From Puniceicoccales bacterium (GTDB taxonomy: Bacteria; Verrucomicrobiota; Verrucomicrobiia; Opitutales; JAIRKQ01): a stretch of DNA of 6,636 nucleotides. The notes under the pieces are model-generated. The model saw nothing but the letters and a program-made list of their open reading frames with translations, was not told the DNA's origin and searched no databases. The stretch covers positions 1 through 6,636 of the forward strand of contig JAITOW010000017.1 in the NCBI GenBank assembly GCA_031289835.1. Direction: 5' to 3'. The position numbers and the translations under genes are program-made. Of the stretch, positions 1-5,633 are shown one piece after another. Every line of letters starts with the position of its first letter. The first letter of the stretch is position 1.

Positions 1-635
1 CGGCGGTGAGCATTTTCCATGTCTATGAGGCAATCCATCTTTTTTTTAAGCAACTCTCCATAGCGCTTGTCAGCAGCCCACTTCCCCGTTAACTCAAAAA
101 TATCACTCGCACTATTTCGTCTAACAAGTGTGAACCTCGGATCAACGCACCGATTTGCTAGACTTTCCGAAGAAGCGTAGGCTTTTAGATGCTGTATGTG
201 TGCTCTGATTCCCGTTCTAATGTTCGGAAAAAAATAGCCAGCAACCGACTCGCTCACCGTACCCAATCCGCAAAAATTATTTTGGGAAGGTGAAACAGTC
301 CCACTAAAGCGCAGGAAATCCGTCTCGTGGCACATTTGAATGAAAGCCACATCATGATTTATTCCTTCTCGGGAAGATTCTTCTACGTATGTGCGAACGA
401 TGTGGACAGCTTTCCTCTGGGATATTTTTCGGTTATATTCCCGCAAGTATTTCACCATCGCCCCTTCACTTACGCCCCCTTTCCCCATGATGCGATACCT
501 TGGCGAGCCCTTTTCGATAGGGGTAGTATCGTGCGTCCTACTTTTATAAGTACTTGTTATAAAACCACATCCCACAAGTGTAAACAGGGAAACAAACATC
601 AAAAACGCATACTTTACGCACTTGTAGCACCTCAT
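1..635 (-). CDS. Lipoprotein with glucosaminidase (peptidoglycan hydrolase) domain, 3' end cut by window
   Basis: Reading the minus strand from the ATG at 635 gives 211 codons with no stop before the window edge, so the C-terminus is missing. Residues 1-23 form a lipoprotein signal: basic start, hydrophobic stretch, lipobox LVGC with Cys23 as the lipidated residue. Residues of about 50-200 match the glucosaminidase-domain family (GH73-like) that cleaves the glycan strands of peptidoglycan. Hallmarks are NHDVAFIQMCHETDFLRF (93-110), with Glu104 as probable catalytic acid, then QNNFCGLG (118-125) and GIRAHIQHLKAYA (142-154). The family usually has a TGF triplet after this Glu; here it is TDF. 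The protein should be membrane-anchored, facing the periplasm. AAGGA at 642-646 lies 6 bases before the ATG and fixes the start. The nuclease gene is 65 bp upstream on the same strand, so co-transcription is possible. Domain assignment rests on recognised motifs; the substrate bond is inferred. Confidence 0.82.
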   Translation of the reverse strand, partial: MRCYKCVKYAFLMFVSLFTLVGCGFITSTYKSRTHDTTPIEKGSPRYRIMGKGGVSEGAMVKYLREYNRKISQRKAVHIVRTYVEESSREGINHDVAFIQMCHETDFLRFSGTVSPSQNNFCGLGTVSESVAGYFFPNIRTGIRAHIQHLKAYASSESLANRCVDPRFTLVRRNSASDIFELTGKWAADKRYGELLKKKMDCLIDMENAHR

Positions 636-663
636 AGGTCATCCTTTAAATGCACTTATTTTC

Positions 664-679
664 TTAACTCGCAAGTTAA
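664..679. repeat. Short perfect palindrome between nuclease and lipoprotein genes
   Basis: TTAACT (664-669) and AGTTAA (674-679) are a perfect 6-bp inverted repeat around a 4-base centre. It lies in the 65-bp gap upstream of the lipoprotein gene. No T-run follows on either strand, so it is a poor terminator. It could be an operator or a weak RNA hairpin, but in AT-rich DNA it could also be chance. Confidence 0.3.
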
Positions 680-700
680 ATTATTGATTTCGCACTATCA

Positions 701-2065
701 CTATATGTCATAGGGTTCGCCTGGCTCAGGGTCTAGGGTAACAATGTTTGGTCGTTGATCAATTATACTGTCAAAAAACCAATCCCGGGACTCCTCTTCG
801 CCGTGGGTAAAAATTATCGTTCTGGGGTTAAGACCAAATATGTACTCGAGCAGATCTTCGCGGTCGGCATGGCCACTCAGGTCAAATCGCTCTATGTGAG
901 CCTCCACCTTACTCGAAAACCGCAGGGCCTTAAAATCGAAGCTTGTATGTTTTGCCTGGGCCAGAAGTTCTCCACCGGGCGTGATTGGGTCGCAGTATCC
1001 GACGAACAGGATGGAGTTTTTAGGGTCGCCGACCAAGTTAGCCGCGGTTATGTAGGAAGGTGTATTTTCAACCAACATCCCACTGCTCAGCACAAATACT
1101 GATGGCTGTGTTGGCTGTCTGGATTTGTCGAATTTTGCGCTTCTAAACGATTTTACCTTCAACTCCCTTAGGATTGCCGACTTAAAATCGACACACCGTA
1201 ATTTTTTATTGGCGGCATCGAAGTCATCGACCAACCCAAGCCCGAGTCCTGAGCAAAAAATCGGAACCTTACCGGGCAATTTCTTTTTGATATGGGCGTT
1301 GTGCAAAATTTTCAAAATCTCCTGCATTCGGCCGAGAGCAAAGGCGGGAATCAGCACCGATCCCCCCGCTTCAATGGTGTTTTTTACGCCATTGACCAAT
1401 CTATCAATCTCGGACTGGTAGGAAAAATTCTTATCACGGTCATGGTTTCCACGCGTCGTCTCGGTAATCACGACATCGACGGTCTTTTGAGGCCACAACG
1501 CCCCCCTCAAAGTTTTCTGATTCCTAAACAATACATCGCCGGAAAAGAAAAGTGTCCTATGTTTGTATTCGATCAAAACACTGCTTGCCCCAATGACATG
1601 TCCAGCCGAAAAAAATGTTATATTTATCTCGTCGCCATCCTTTTGCAAGGTGCGTATTTTGGCGTGTGGCATCGGTAAAATATGCTGATCCAGTTCTTTT
1701 ATATCGTTCACCGAATAAAAAGGATACTCCTTGATCCCGCGTTCTTCGCGTTGCATCGTCATTATGGTGACCGAATTTTCAAGAATTCTCGGCATAATTA
1801 TGTGCGATCCCGGAGAAGTGAGTACCCGTGCCTGTTGCTGATTTTTCATGAAAAATGGAAGCGCGCCAATGTGGTCCAAATGGCAGTGCGATATTATTAT
1901 TATGTCTATCTGCTTCCCATCTATTAGTGCAAAATTTGGCAATGCCTTGAATCCTTCTTCCCGCGGACTCATGCCGCAATCGAGCAATATCTTGAAACTA
2001 CCAGCCTCAAGGTATATGCACTGTGAGCCAATTTCTCGTGTTTTATTTAAATCAATTATTCGCAT
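701..2065 (-). CDS. Beta-CASP metallo-beta-lactamase fold RNA nuclease
   Basis: A complete 454-residue protein of the MBL/beta-CASP family (CPSF73/RNase J/YsgA-like group), cytoplasmic enzymes that cleave or trim RNA with two zinc ions. The metal ligands are all visible: H-x-H-x-D-H at 60-65 (HCHLDH), His156 in SAGHVIGAS and Asp177 in FFSGD. The beta-CASP motifs follow: motif A at Glu202 (TETTRGNH), the typical IPAFALGRMQEIL at 239-251, motif B His399 in LSGHAD and motif C His421 in FTHGEEES. Length is normal for single-domain bacterial members, and no KH or other RNA-binding extension is present. The start at 2065 gives the usual short strand before the MBL fold; no strong Shine-Dalgarno precedes it. 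It is divergent from mreB and 65 bp upstream of the lipoprotein gene. The RNase role is inferred from the family; DNA-acting relatives exist, but the motifs favour RNA. Confidence 0.9.
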   Translation of the reverse strand: MRIIDLNKTREIGSQCIYLEAGSFKILLDCGMSPREEGFKALPNFALIDGKQIDIIIISHCHLDHIGALPFFMKNQQQARVLTSPGSHIIMPRILENSVTIMTMQREERGIKEYPFYSVNDIKELDQHILPMPHAKIRTLQKDGDEINITFFSAGHVIGASSVLIEYKHRTLFFSGDVLFRNQKTLRGALWPQKTVDVVITETTRGNHDRDKNFSYQSEIDRLVNGVKNTIEAGGSVLIPAFALGRMQEILKILHNAHIKKKLPGKVPIFCSGLGLGLVDDFDAANKKLRCVDFKSAILRELKVKSFRSAKFDKSRQPTQPSVFVLSSGMLVENTPSYITAANLVGDPKNSILFVGYCDPITPGGELLAQAKHTSFDFKALRFSSKVEAHIERFDLSGHADREDLLEYIFGLNPRTIIFTHGEEESRDWFFDSIIDQRPNIVTLDPEPGEPYDI

Positions 2066-2140
2066 TTACTTCGGATTTTTCATAGCCAACGCCATCACAG
2101 GCGTAAGGCGAAGTTAGATCTTCTAATATGGGTGCGGAAG

Positions 2141-2170
2141 ATTATGTAATATTTCAAGATAATTTTGCAA
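2141..2170 (-). promoter_or_regulatory. Candidate sigma70-type promoter for the nuclease gene
   Basis: On the minus strand, TTGCAA (2165-2170) is followed after 18 bases by CATAAT (2141-2146), which matches TATAAT at five of six positions. Transcription would begin near 2134, about 70 bases before the start codon. The -35 match is only four of six and the surroundings are AT-rich, so this is tentative. Confidence 0.3.
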
Positions 2171-2366
2171 ATTTATATTTTTTGAAATTTTATGCCCACT
2201 ATTCCACTATTAAACTGAATTTTTTCTACTTGCAAATTTTGCATTGCACAATATGAGAAGTGGTCATTGACTTATTATGTTGTGGTTTTGCGAGGAGTAA
2301 TAGCAGATTTGGCAATTTTTACGGAAGATTTGCGAAAACAAACTTTTGCCCCTATCATATCAAAAC

Positions 2367-2396
2367 TTGACAATATACCAAACTATCATTTCTGAT
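2367..2396 (+). promoter_or_regulatory. Candidate promoter for mreB with consensus -35
   Basis: A perfect TTGACA lies at 2367-2372. A weak -10 (TCTGAT at 2391-2396, spacing 18, or CTGATA one base on) would start transcription about 15 bases before the ATG at 2418. The leader would be very short, consistent with the absence of a clear Shine-Dalgarno. The element overlaps the upstream TTG-initiated extension of the reading frame, which argues against that longer start. Confidence 0.4.
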
Positions 2397-2417
2397 AAGT
2401 ACCTGAAAGTAAGCGAA

Positions 2418-3467
2418 ATGTTATCTGGTTTTAAAAACAAATTATTGAGTGCATTGTGTAAGATTTTTGGGTTTTGGTCGCATGATATAGGCATAGATTT
2501 GGGTACCGCCAATACACTTGTGTTTGTCAAAGACAAGGGCATTGTGTTGCGTGAACCGAGTGTCGTTGCAATATATGCAACTTCCAGGCGTGTGCGCGCC
2601 GTGGGCGATGAAGCCAAACGCATGCTCGGACGCACTCCCGGGAATATCATAACTTTGAGACCCATGAAAGAGGGAGTCATCGCTGATTTTGAGGTAACTG
2701 AGGCGATGCTGAGATATTTCATAAATAAAGTGTCCCGCACTATGAAGTTTGTGCCGCCCCGTGTTATTATTGCGGTGCCTTCGGGGATAACAGAGGTGGA
2801 AAAGCGTGCTGTCAGGGAGGCTGCCACCCATGCCGGTGCCCGCGATGTGCTACTAATTCAGGAGCCGATGGCCGCTGCCATTGGGGTTGGGTTACCCGTC
2901 GATGAACCGTCGGCAAGCATGATTGTCGATATTGGAGGAGGTACAACTGAAGTTGCCATCCTATCTCTGAGCGGCATGGTGTTTTCGCGGAGCGTCAGAA
3001 TCGGGGGCGACGAAATGGATCGCAGCATAGTTAGCTTTGTGAAAAGGGAGTACAATTTGATTATCGGGGAACATTCCGCCGAGGAAATAAAAATGAGGCT
3101 TGGATCCGCCACTCCTCTGGATAGTGAGCTGAGCATGTCGATAAAGGGACGCGACTCCATTGCCGGTTTGCCGCGAACGATTATCATAAATTCTCAGGAA
3201 ATTCGCGAAGCTTTGAGGGATGCGGTAATGTCCATAGTCAACGTGGTGAAAAATGCTTTGGAGCAGTGTCCTCCCGAGTTATCTGCGGATTTGGTCGACA
3301 AGGGAATAGTTTTAGCCGGTGGAGGATCGATGATCCGCAACTTGGATACTTTAATTTCGAATGAAACTGGCTTGCCAACAATAGTTTCGGAAGATCCTCT
3401 GAGTGCCGTAGCCAACGGAACCGGTATGGTTTTACAAAACATATCGTTGTGGCTCGAAAATGAATAA
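2418..3467 (+). CDS. mreB: Rod shape-determining protein MreB
   Basis: A 349-residue bacterial actin that polymerises with ATP on the inner membrane and guides lateral wall synthesis with the elongasome. The actin-fold motifs are in order: phosphate-1 GIDLGTANT (25-33), LREPSVVAI (44-52), the strongly conserved RPMKEGVIADFE (81-92), the catalytic Glu149 in QEPMAAAIG, phosphate-2 DIGGGTTEVA (171-180) and the adenosine loop LAGGGSMIRNLD (299-310). Most MreBs have EEP where this one has QEP; the catalytic second Glu is kept. Residues 1-20 form an amphipathic, membrane-binding-type helix rich in Leu, Phe and Lys before the actin fold. The ATG at 2418 is preferred over an in-frame TTG at 2346 because the latter adds 24 residues that cross the likely promoter. 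There is no strong Shine-Dalgarno. The usual partners mreC and mreD do not follow; the next gene is convergent and unrelated. Confidence 0.95.
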   Translation: MLSGFKNKLLSALCKIFGFWSHDIGIDLGTANTLVFVKDKGIVLREPSVVAIYATSRRVRAVGDEAKRMLGRTPGNIITLRPMKEGVIADFEVTEAMLRYFINKVSRTMKFVPPRVIIAVPSGITEVEKRAVREAATHAGARDVLLIQEPMAAAIGVGLPVDEPSASMIVDIGGGTTEVAILSLSGMVFSRSVRIGGDEMDRSIVSFVKREYNLIIGEHSAEEIKMRLGSATPLDSELSMSIKGRDSIAGLPRTIIINSQEIREALRDAVMSIVNVVKNALEQCPPELSADLVDKGIVLAGGGSMIRNLDTLISNETGLPTIVSEDPLSAVANGTGMVLQNISLWLENE

Positions 3468-3471
3468 TTTT

Positions 3472-3503
3472 ACGCAACAAATCGCCTGTTATTCCGTTTT
3501 TTT
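3472..3503 (+). terminator. Weak candidate terminator after mreB
   Basis: Four bases after the mreB stop an interrupted stem (ACG at 3472-3474 with CGT at 3495-3497, and AACA at 3476-3479 with TGTT at 3487-3490) runs into seven Ts (3497-3503). Position and T-run suit an intrinsic terminator, but the stem is short and AT-rich. Confidence 0.35.
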
Positions 3504-3646
3504 ATTTTGGAATTCGATTCTTAAAAATTTGTTACCGACTCCCTTCCGATCCCGGGGGCATGCATCTAAATTGATCAAACATTGAAACCTATCAAAGATA
3601 TATTTAACAAAGTAACTGGGTGGAGTTGTCCCAGAGAAGCTCGGGC

Positions 3647-3715
3647 GAATAGAGAAACATTCCGCGAAGTAAAACGGCAAATTTCTCTATTCTGATGGGC
3701 TACCCCAATTTTTTT
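3647..3715. terminator. Hairpin cluster between convergent mreB and OTU genes
   Basis: GAATAGAGAAA (3647-3657) and TTTCTCTATTC (3682-3692) form a perfect 11-bp inverted repeat. The 24-base loop contains a further CCG/CGG pair (3662-3664, 3675-3677). Just right of it TGGG (3696-3699) pairs with CCCA (3704-3707), followed by seven Ts at 3709-3715. Read on the plus strand this could stop readthrough from mreB. On the minus strand, downstream of the OTU gene, the long hairpin exists but lacks a T-run. A two-way terminator is plausible, and a remnant of a mobile repeat is the alternative. Nothing else recognisable lies in 3468-3728. Confidence 0.4.
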
Positions 3716-3728
3716 AAGTTATTGAACG

Positions 3729-4931
3729 CTACCTTGGTCTTGGCCAATAAAATAAAGACATTGCTTCGTTTACAAAAAAGAGTAAAAGGCGCAACAAGCG
3801 GCCAAATGAGGATGTTATTTTATTCGCGGCTGAGCTAACCCTCACCCTTCGAGTTTCTTTCTTTGCTTTATCTATGCCTTGTTGGGTTTCTTTTTTTACG
3901 TTTGGTACGGCTGGTTTTGCGACTGGTACGTTAACTTTATTTGCGGTTGGTGCGGTTGGTACATTATTTCTGACAGGTACAACTGGTGCATTACTTGGGG
4001 CTGGTACATTAACCCTTTGTACAGCCATAAAATGGTTATTATTTACATAATGTAATATTATCGTATTTGGATCTTGCATCTCTCTTATTAGAGCTTCTTT
4101 GGCTTCGATTTCTCCTTCCGGAAATCCTAAGAAATCGTGCTGACCATCGGGATTTATTATTTCCATTTGAGCAGAACCTATTAATGATATTCCAACTACA
4201 ACAATTTTTTTACCCAACGCTTGTGATATGAGGGCGATATCTTCAGTATCCATTGCGTTGAGCATTGAGCCCATAAGATCCTCCAAAATGTAGCTTGCAT
4301 TTACGCCTAAACTTTTAAGCTCGTTTGAGCTATTTGGTAAAGCATCCCTTATGCGACCTACCGCTACTGTTAAACGTAACTGACATATCTTTTCGAGGAC
4401 ATCTTCGTCCATGGATTTAGTTCCCCCTGAACGACGATTGGCAAGAGCTATTCCTCCACATTCTGGGTCTACTTGCGACAATATGGCCCTGTAACCACAG
4501 AAATTTTCTTCTCCAGACATGTTAACTATGGTGCGACCACATTTCGATACATTCACGCCAGTTTGATCAAAAAAATCATTCAAATACTTAGAAGTCTTTT
4601 GTCCTTTTTCTTCCAAATTTTCCTTGATGTCGGAACAGAAAACTGGATTTTTACTTGCAAATGCCAGTTTTGGAAACGAAATTGAATTGTCTCTTCTATC
4701 TTTGTCTGGGTAATTATCAAGAGCTTTCCTTTGTAATCTTTGCAAAGTTGCTTGTACGTCTCCTTTTTTCACCCTTCTTTGAGGGAGAGAAGCTGCAGAT
4801 GGCACCCGTTTGGCTGAGGAACTGGCCGGTGTCTGATGCGAAGCTTTAATTGCGCGATTGGAAACGGGCGTTTGGGGCGTAGGATTTGGATTGGTTCTGT
4901 TTGCAGAACCTATTTTGGAAGTTGTGTTCAT
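3729..4931 (-). CDS. OTU-like cysteine protease, probable secreted effector
   Basis: A 400-residue protein whose centre carries the two diagnostic OTU deubiquitinase motifs. The catalytic Cys145 lies in GEENFCGYRAIL (140-151), matching the family G-D-G-N-C-x-x-R-A-I pattern with one extra residue before Cys. The catalytic His300 lies in ILHYVNNNHFMAV (292-304). Between them, DIALISQALGKKIVVVGIS (231-249) matches the usual helix-strand core. Residues 1-60 are rich in Asn, Thr, Pro and Ser, look disordered and could carry a type III or IV secretion signal. Residues 306-345 are a Val/Pro/Ala/Asn-rich linker, then a Lys/Arg-rich stretch and a hydrophobic end (about 377-396) that may bind membrane. 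OTU enzymes cut ubiquitin chains, which bacteria lack, so a host target is inferred. An in-frame TTG at 4982 would add 17 residues; the ATG at 4931 is preferred, although no Shine-Dalgarno sits at normal spacing. It is convergent with mreB. No neighbouring secretion gene is visible. Confidence 0.82.
   Translation of the reverse strand: MNTTSKIGSANRTNPNPTPQTPVSNRAIKASHQTPASSSAKRVPSAASLPQRRVKKGDVQATLQRLQRKALDNYPDKDRRDNSISFPKLAFASKNPVFCSDIKENLEEKGQKTSKYLNDFFDQTGVNVSKCGRTIVNMSGEENFCGYRAILSQVDPECGGIALANRRSGGTKSMDEDVLEKICQLRLTVAVGRIRDALPNSSNELKSLGVNASYILEDLMGSMLNAMDTEDIALISQALGKKIVVVGISLIGSAQMEIINPDGQHDFLGFPEGEIEAKEALIREMQDPNTIILHYVNNNHFMAVQRVNVPAPSNAPVVPVRNNVPTAPTANKVNVPVAKPAVPNVKKETQQGIDKAKKETRRVRVSSAANKITSSFGRLLRLLLFFVNEAMSLFYWPRPR
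3904..4015 (-). repeat. Degenerate codon repeats encoding the Val/Pro linker of the OTU protein
   Basis: The linker after the protease domain is built from recurring NVP(A/T/V) and related units. At DNA level GGTACGTTAAC (3925-3935) and GGTACATTAAC (4003-4013) recur, with several GGTTGGT or GGTAC words between. This suggests growth by slippage or short duplication. It may vary in length between strains. Confidence 0.5.
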
Positions 4932-4994
4932 AAAGTTTTTTTTGTTAAATTTCGATCCCCCTTTCTTTTTGTGAAGGATCAAAAGTCAAGCTTT

Positions 4995-5022
4995 ATTATG
5001 AAATTTTACAAAAATAAGTAAA
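4995..5022 (-). promoter_or_regulatory. Candidate promoter for the OTU gene
   Basis: On the minus strand TTTACT (5017-5022) is followed after 16 bases by CATAAT (4995-5000), five of six to the -10 consensus. Transcription would start near 4988, leaving a leader of about 57 bases. The site overlaps the 3' end of the decayed gene upstream. AT-rich context makes chance matches easy. Confidence 0.35.
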
Positions 5023-5433
5023 TCTTTAGTGGTAATTTCAAAGCATCCCCAGCGTGATAAACTTCCCATTTTCCATCTCTACAATTTTTTCACCTCTTTT
5101 ATTCCATTTCTTTGATAGCAACGTTCTCCCGTATGCCTACCTTTTCAAAAATGTCACATCAGCCTCGCCGTAAAAACTTGCGTCCGTTGTGTCCGACGAT
5201 TCGTAGCTTTCGACATGTTTAGCTCATTCAACATTCTTAAAATGGCGAGAATATGCAAAATTAAACATATGAAAACCTTGGGACAAGTGTATGGGAATCG
5301 ACGCCATAAGACCCGTGAGATTATTTTTAGAAGTAGATAATTTGTGCAAAAAAATAGATGAAGGATCAAAGGTGGAACGGAAATGTGGAAAACTTGCAAA
5401 AACATCAAGGTATTCTTTTCTTTTAGATTTCAC
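5006..5433 (-). pseudogene. Decayed gene of unknown function upstream of the OTU gene
   Basis: One minus-strand frame reads from a GTG at 5433 through a protein-like stretch (for example SIPIHLSQGFHMFNFAYSRH), stops at TGA 5224-5226, and continues in the same frame as AKHVESYESSDTTDASFYGE to a TAG at 5137-5139. Adding one T in the T5 run (plus strand 5147-5151), removing one A at 5107-5109 and adding one G at 5065-5067 extends it as EKVGIRENVAIKEWNKRGE, then KIVEMENGEVYHAGDAL, to a TAA at 5006-5008. The repaired product is about 140 residues. All three shifts fall in homopolymers, so either decay or sequencing error could cause them; the TGA needs a separate change. I do not recognise the family. 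The GTG lies inside repeat copy A, so the true start may be upstream or lost. It runs in the same direction as the OTU gene. Confidence 0.5.
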
Positions 5434-5477
5434 TGATAGGCGCGTTTATTCGGATTCGGTTTCATAGACTGAAAGAT
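5404..5477 (+). repeat. Direct repeat copy A
   Basis: This 74-bp segment recurs at 6573-6636. The shared blocks are AAGGYATTCTTTT, ATTTCACTG, a GCGC-TTT-TTCGG block and TTYATAGACTGRAAGAT. Copy A has two extra short pieces (about 5 and 6 bases) that look like local tandem duplications, such as ATTCGGATTCGG. By hand about 52 of 63 aligned columns agree, and the mismatches are all transitions. It is non-coding in the plus direction. Its right end forms the left arm of the hairpin at 5469-5522. Together with copy B it frames the two small plus-strand genes. Confidence 0.7.
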
Positions 5478-5522
5478 GCGCCCTAATTTTTACCAACAAT
5501 GGGCAAGGCAAGGATCTTTCAG
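5469..5522 (+). terminator. Long-loop hairpin followed by a T-run
   Basis: CTGAAAGAT (5469-5477) and ATCTTTCAG (5514-5522) are a perfect 9-bp inverted repeat. Inside, GCCC (5480-5483) pairs with GGGC (5501-5504). Seven Ts follow at 5527-5533. This resembles an intrinsic terminator on the plus strand, but no plus-strand gene ends just upstream. It may insulate the downstream gene or be part of the repeat element itself, since its left arm is the end of copy A. Confidence 0.4.
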
Positions 5523-5569
5523 CTTCTTTTTTTGCAAGAATTTAAAAAAAACAAAAATATAAAATATTC

Positions 5570-5597
5570 TTGATAAAAAATATTAATTTTTTATCAT
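5570..5597 (+). promoter_or_regulatory. Candidate promoter for the coiled-coil protein gene
   Basis: TTGATA (5570-5575) and TATCAT (5592-5597), each five of six to consensus, are 16 bases apart. Transcription would begin near 5604, giving a leader of about 30 bases that contains the strong Shine-Dalgarno. The two boxes are the ends of a perfect palindrome, which suggests control at this site. Confidence 0.5.
5571..5596. promoter_or_regulatory. Perfect 26-bp palindrome overlapping the promoter (operator candidate)
   Basis: TGATAAAAAAT (5571-5581) and ATTTTTTATCA (5586-5596) are exact reverse complements around a 4-base centre, ATTA. The palindrome covers the whole -35 to -10 spacer and most of both boxes. 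A dimeric regulator bound here would block RNA polymerase. As an all-AT stem it would be a poor terminator. Confidence 0.5.
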
Positions 5598-5633
5598 TTT
5601 TCCATCTGAAATTCAACATATATGGAGGGAATT

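Larger units (their letters stand above)
2066..2417. other. AT-rich divergent intergenic region
   Basis: This 352-bp gap separates the divergent nuclease gene and mreB and codes for nothing convincing. It holds candidate promoters for both genes and two TTTGCAAA-like palindromic sites: TTTGCAAA at 2164-2171 and TGCAAA-T-TTTGCA at 2231-2243. A related AGATTTGCGAA lies near 2326. They could be binding sites for a shared regulator, but such words recur easily in AT-rich DNA. Confidence 0.5.

Noticed and set aside
327..713. Plus-strand open frame of 128 codons
   Set aside because: It is antisense to the lipoprotein glucosaminidase gene, whose motifs, lipobox and Shine-Dalgarno are clear. Its own product has no recognisable feature.
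2346..2417. TTG-initiated longer mreB
   Set aside because: The extra 24 residues cross a consensus TTGACA and do not resemble MreB; the ATG at 2418 gives a normal length.
3489..3680. Minus-strand frame of 63 codons starting with TTG
   Set aside because: It has no good Shine-Dalgarno, has odd composition and starts inside the hairpin between convergent genes.
4932..4982. TTG start extending the OTU protein by 17 residues
   Set aside because: A Lys-rich extension from a rare start codon with no better ribosome site. It remains possible because the ATG at 4931 also lacks a well-placed Shine-Dalgarno.
5224..5226. Recoding of UGA as a sense codon
   Set aside because: Only one in-frame UGA was seen, in a reading frame also broken by a UAG and homopolymer shifts. 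The intact genes contain none.
5154..5408. Hydrophobic 84-codon minus-strand frame resembling a small membrane protein
   Set aside because: It overlaps the decayed gene in another frame; its hydrophobicity looks like a frame-shift artefact of T-rich codons, whereas the alternative frame continues into protein-like sequence.
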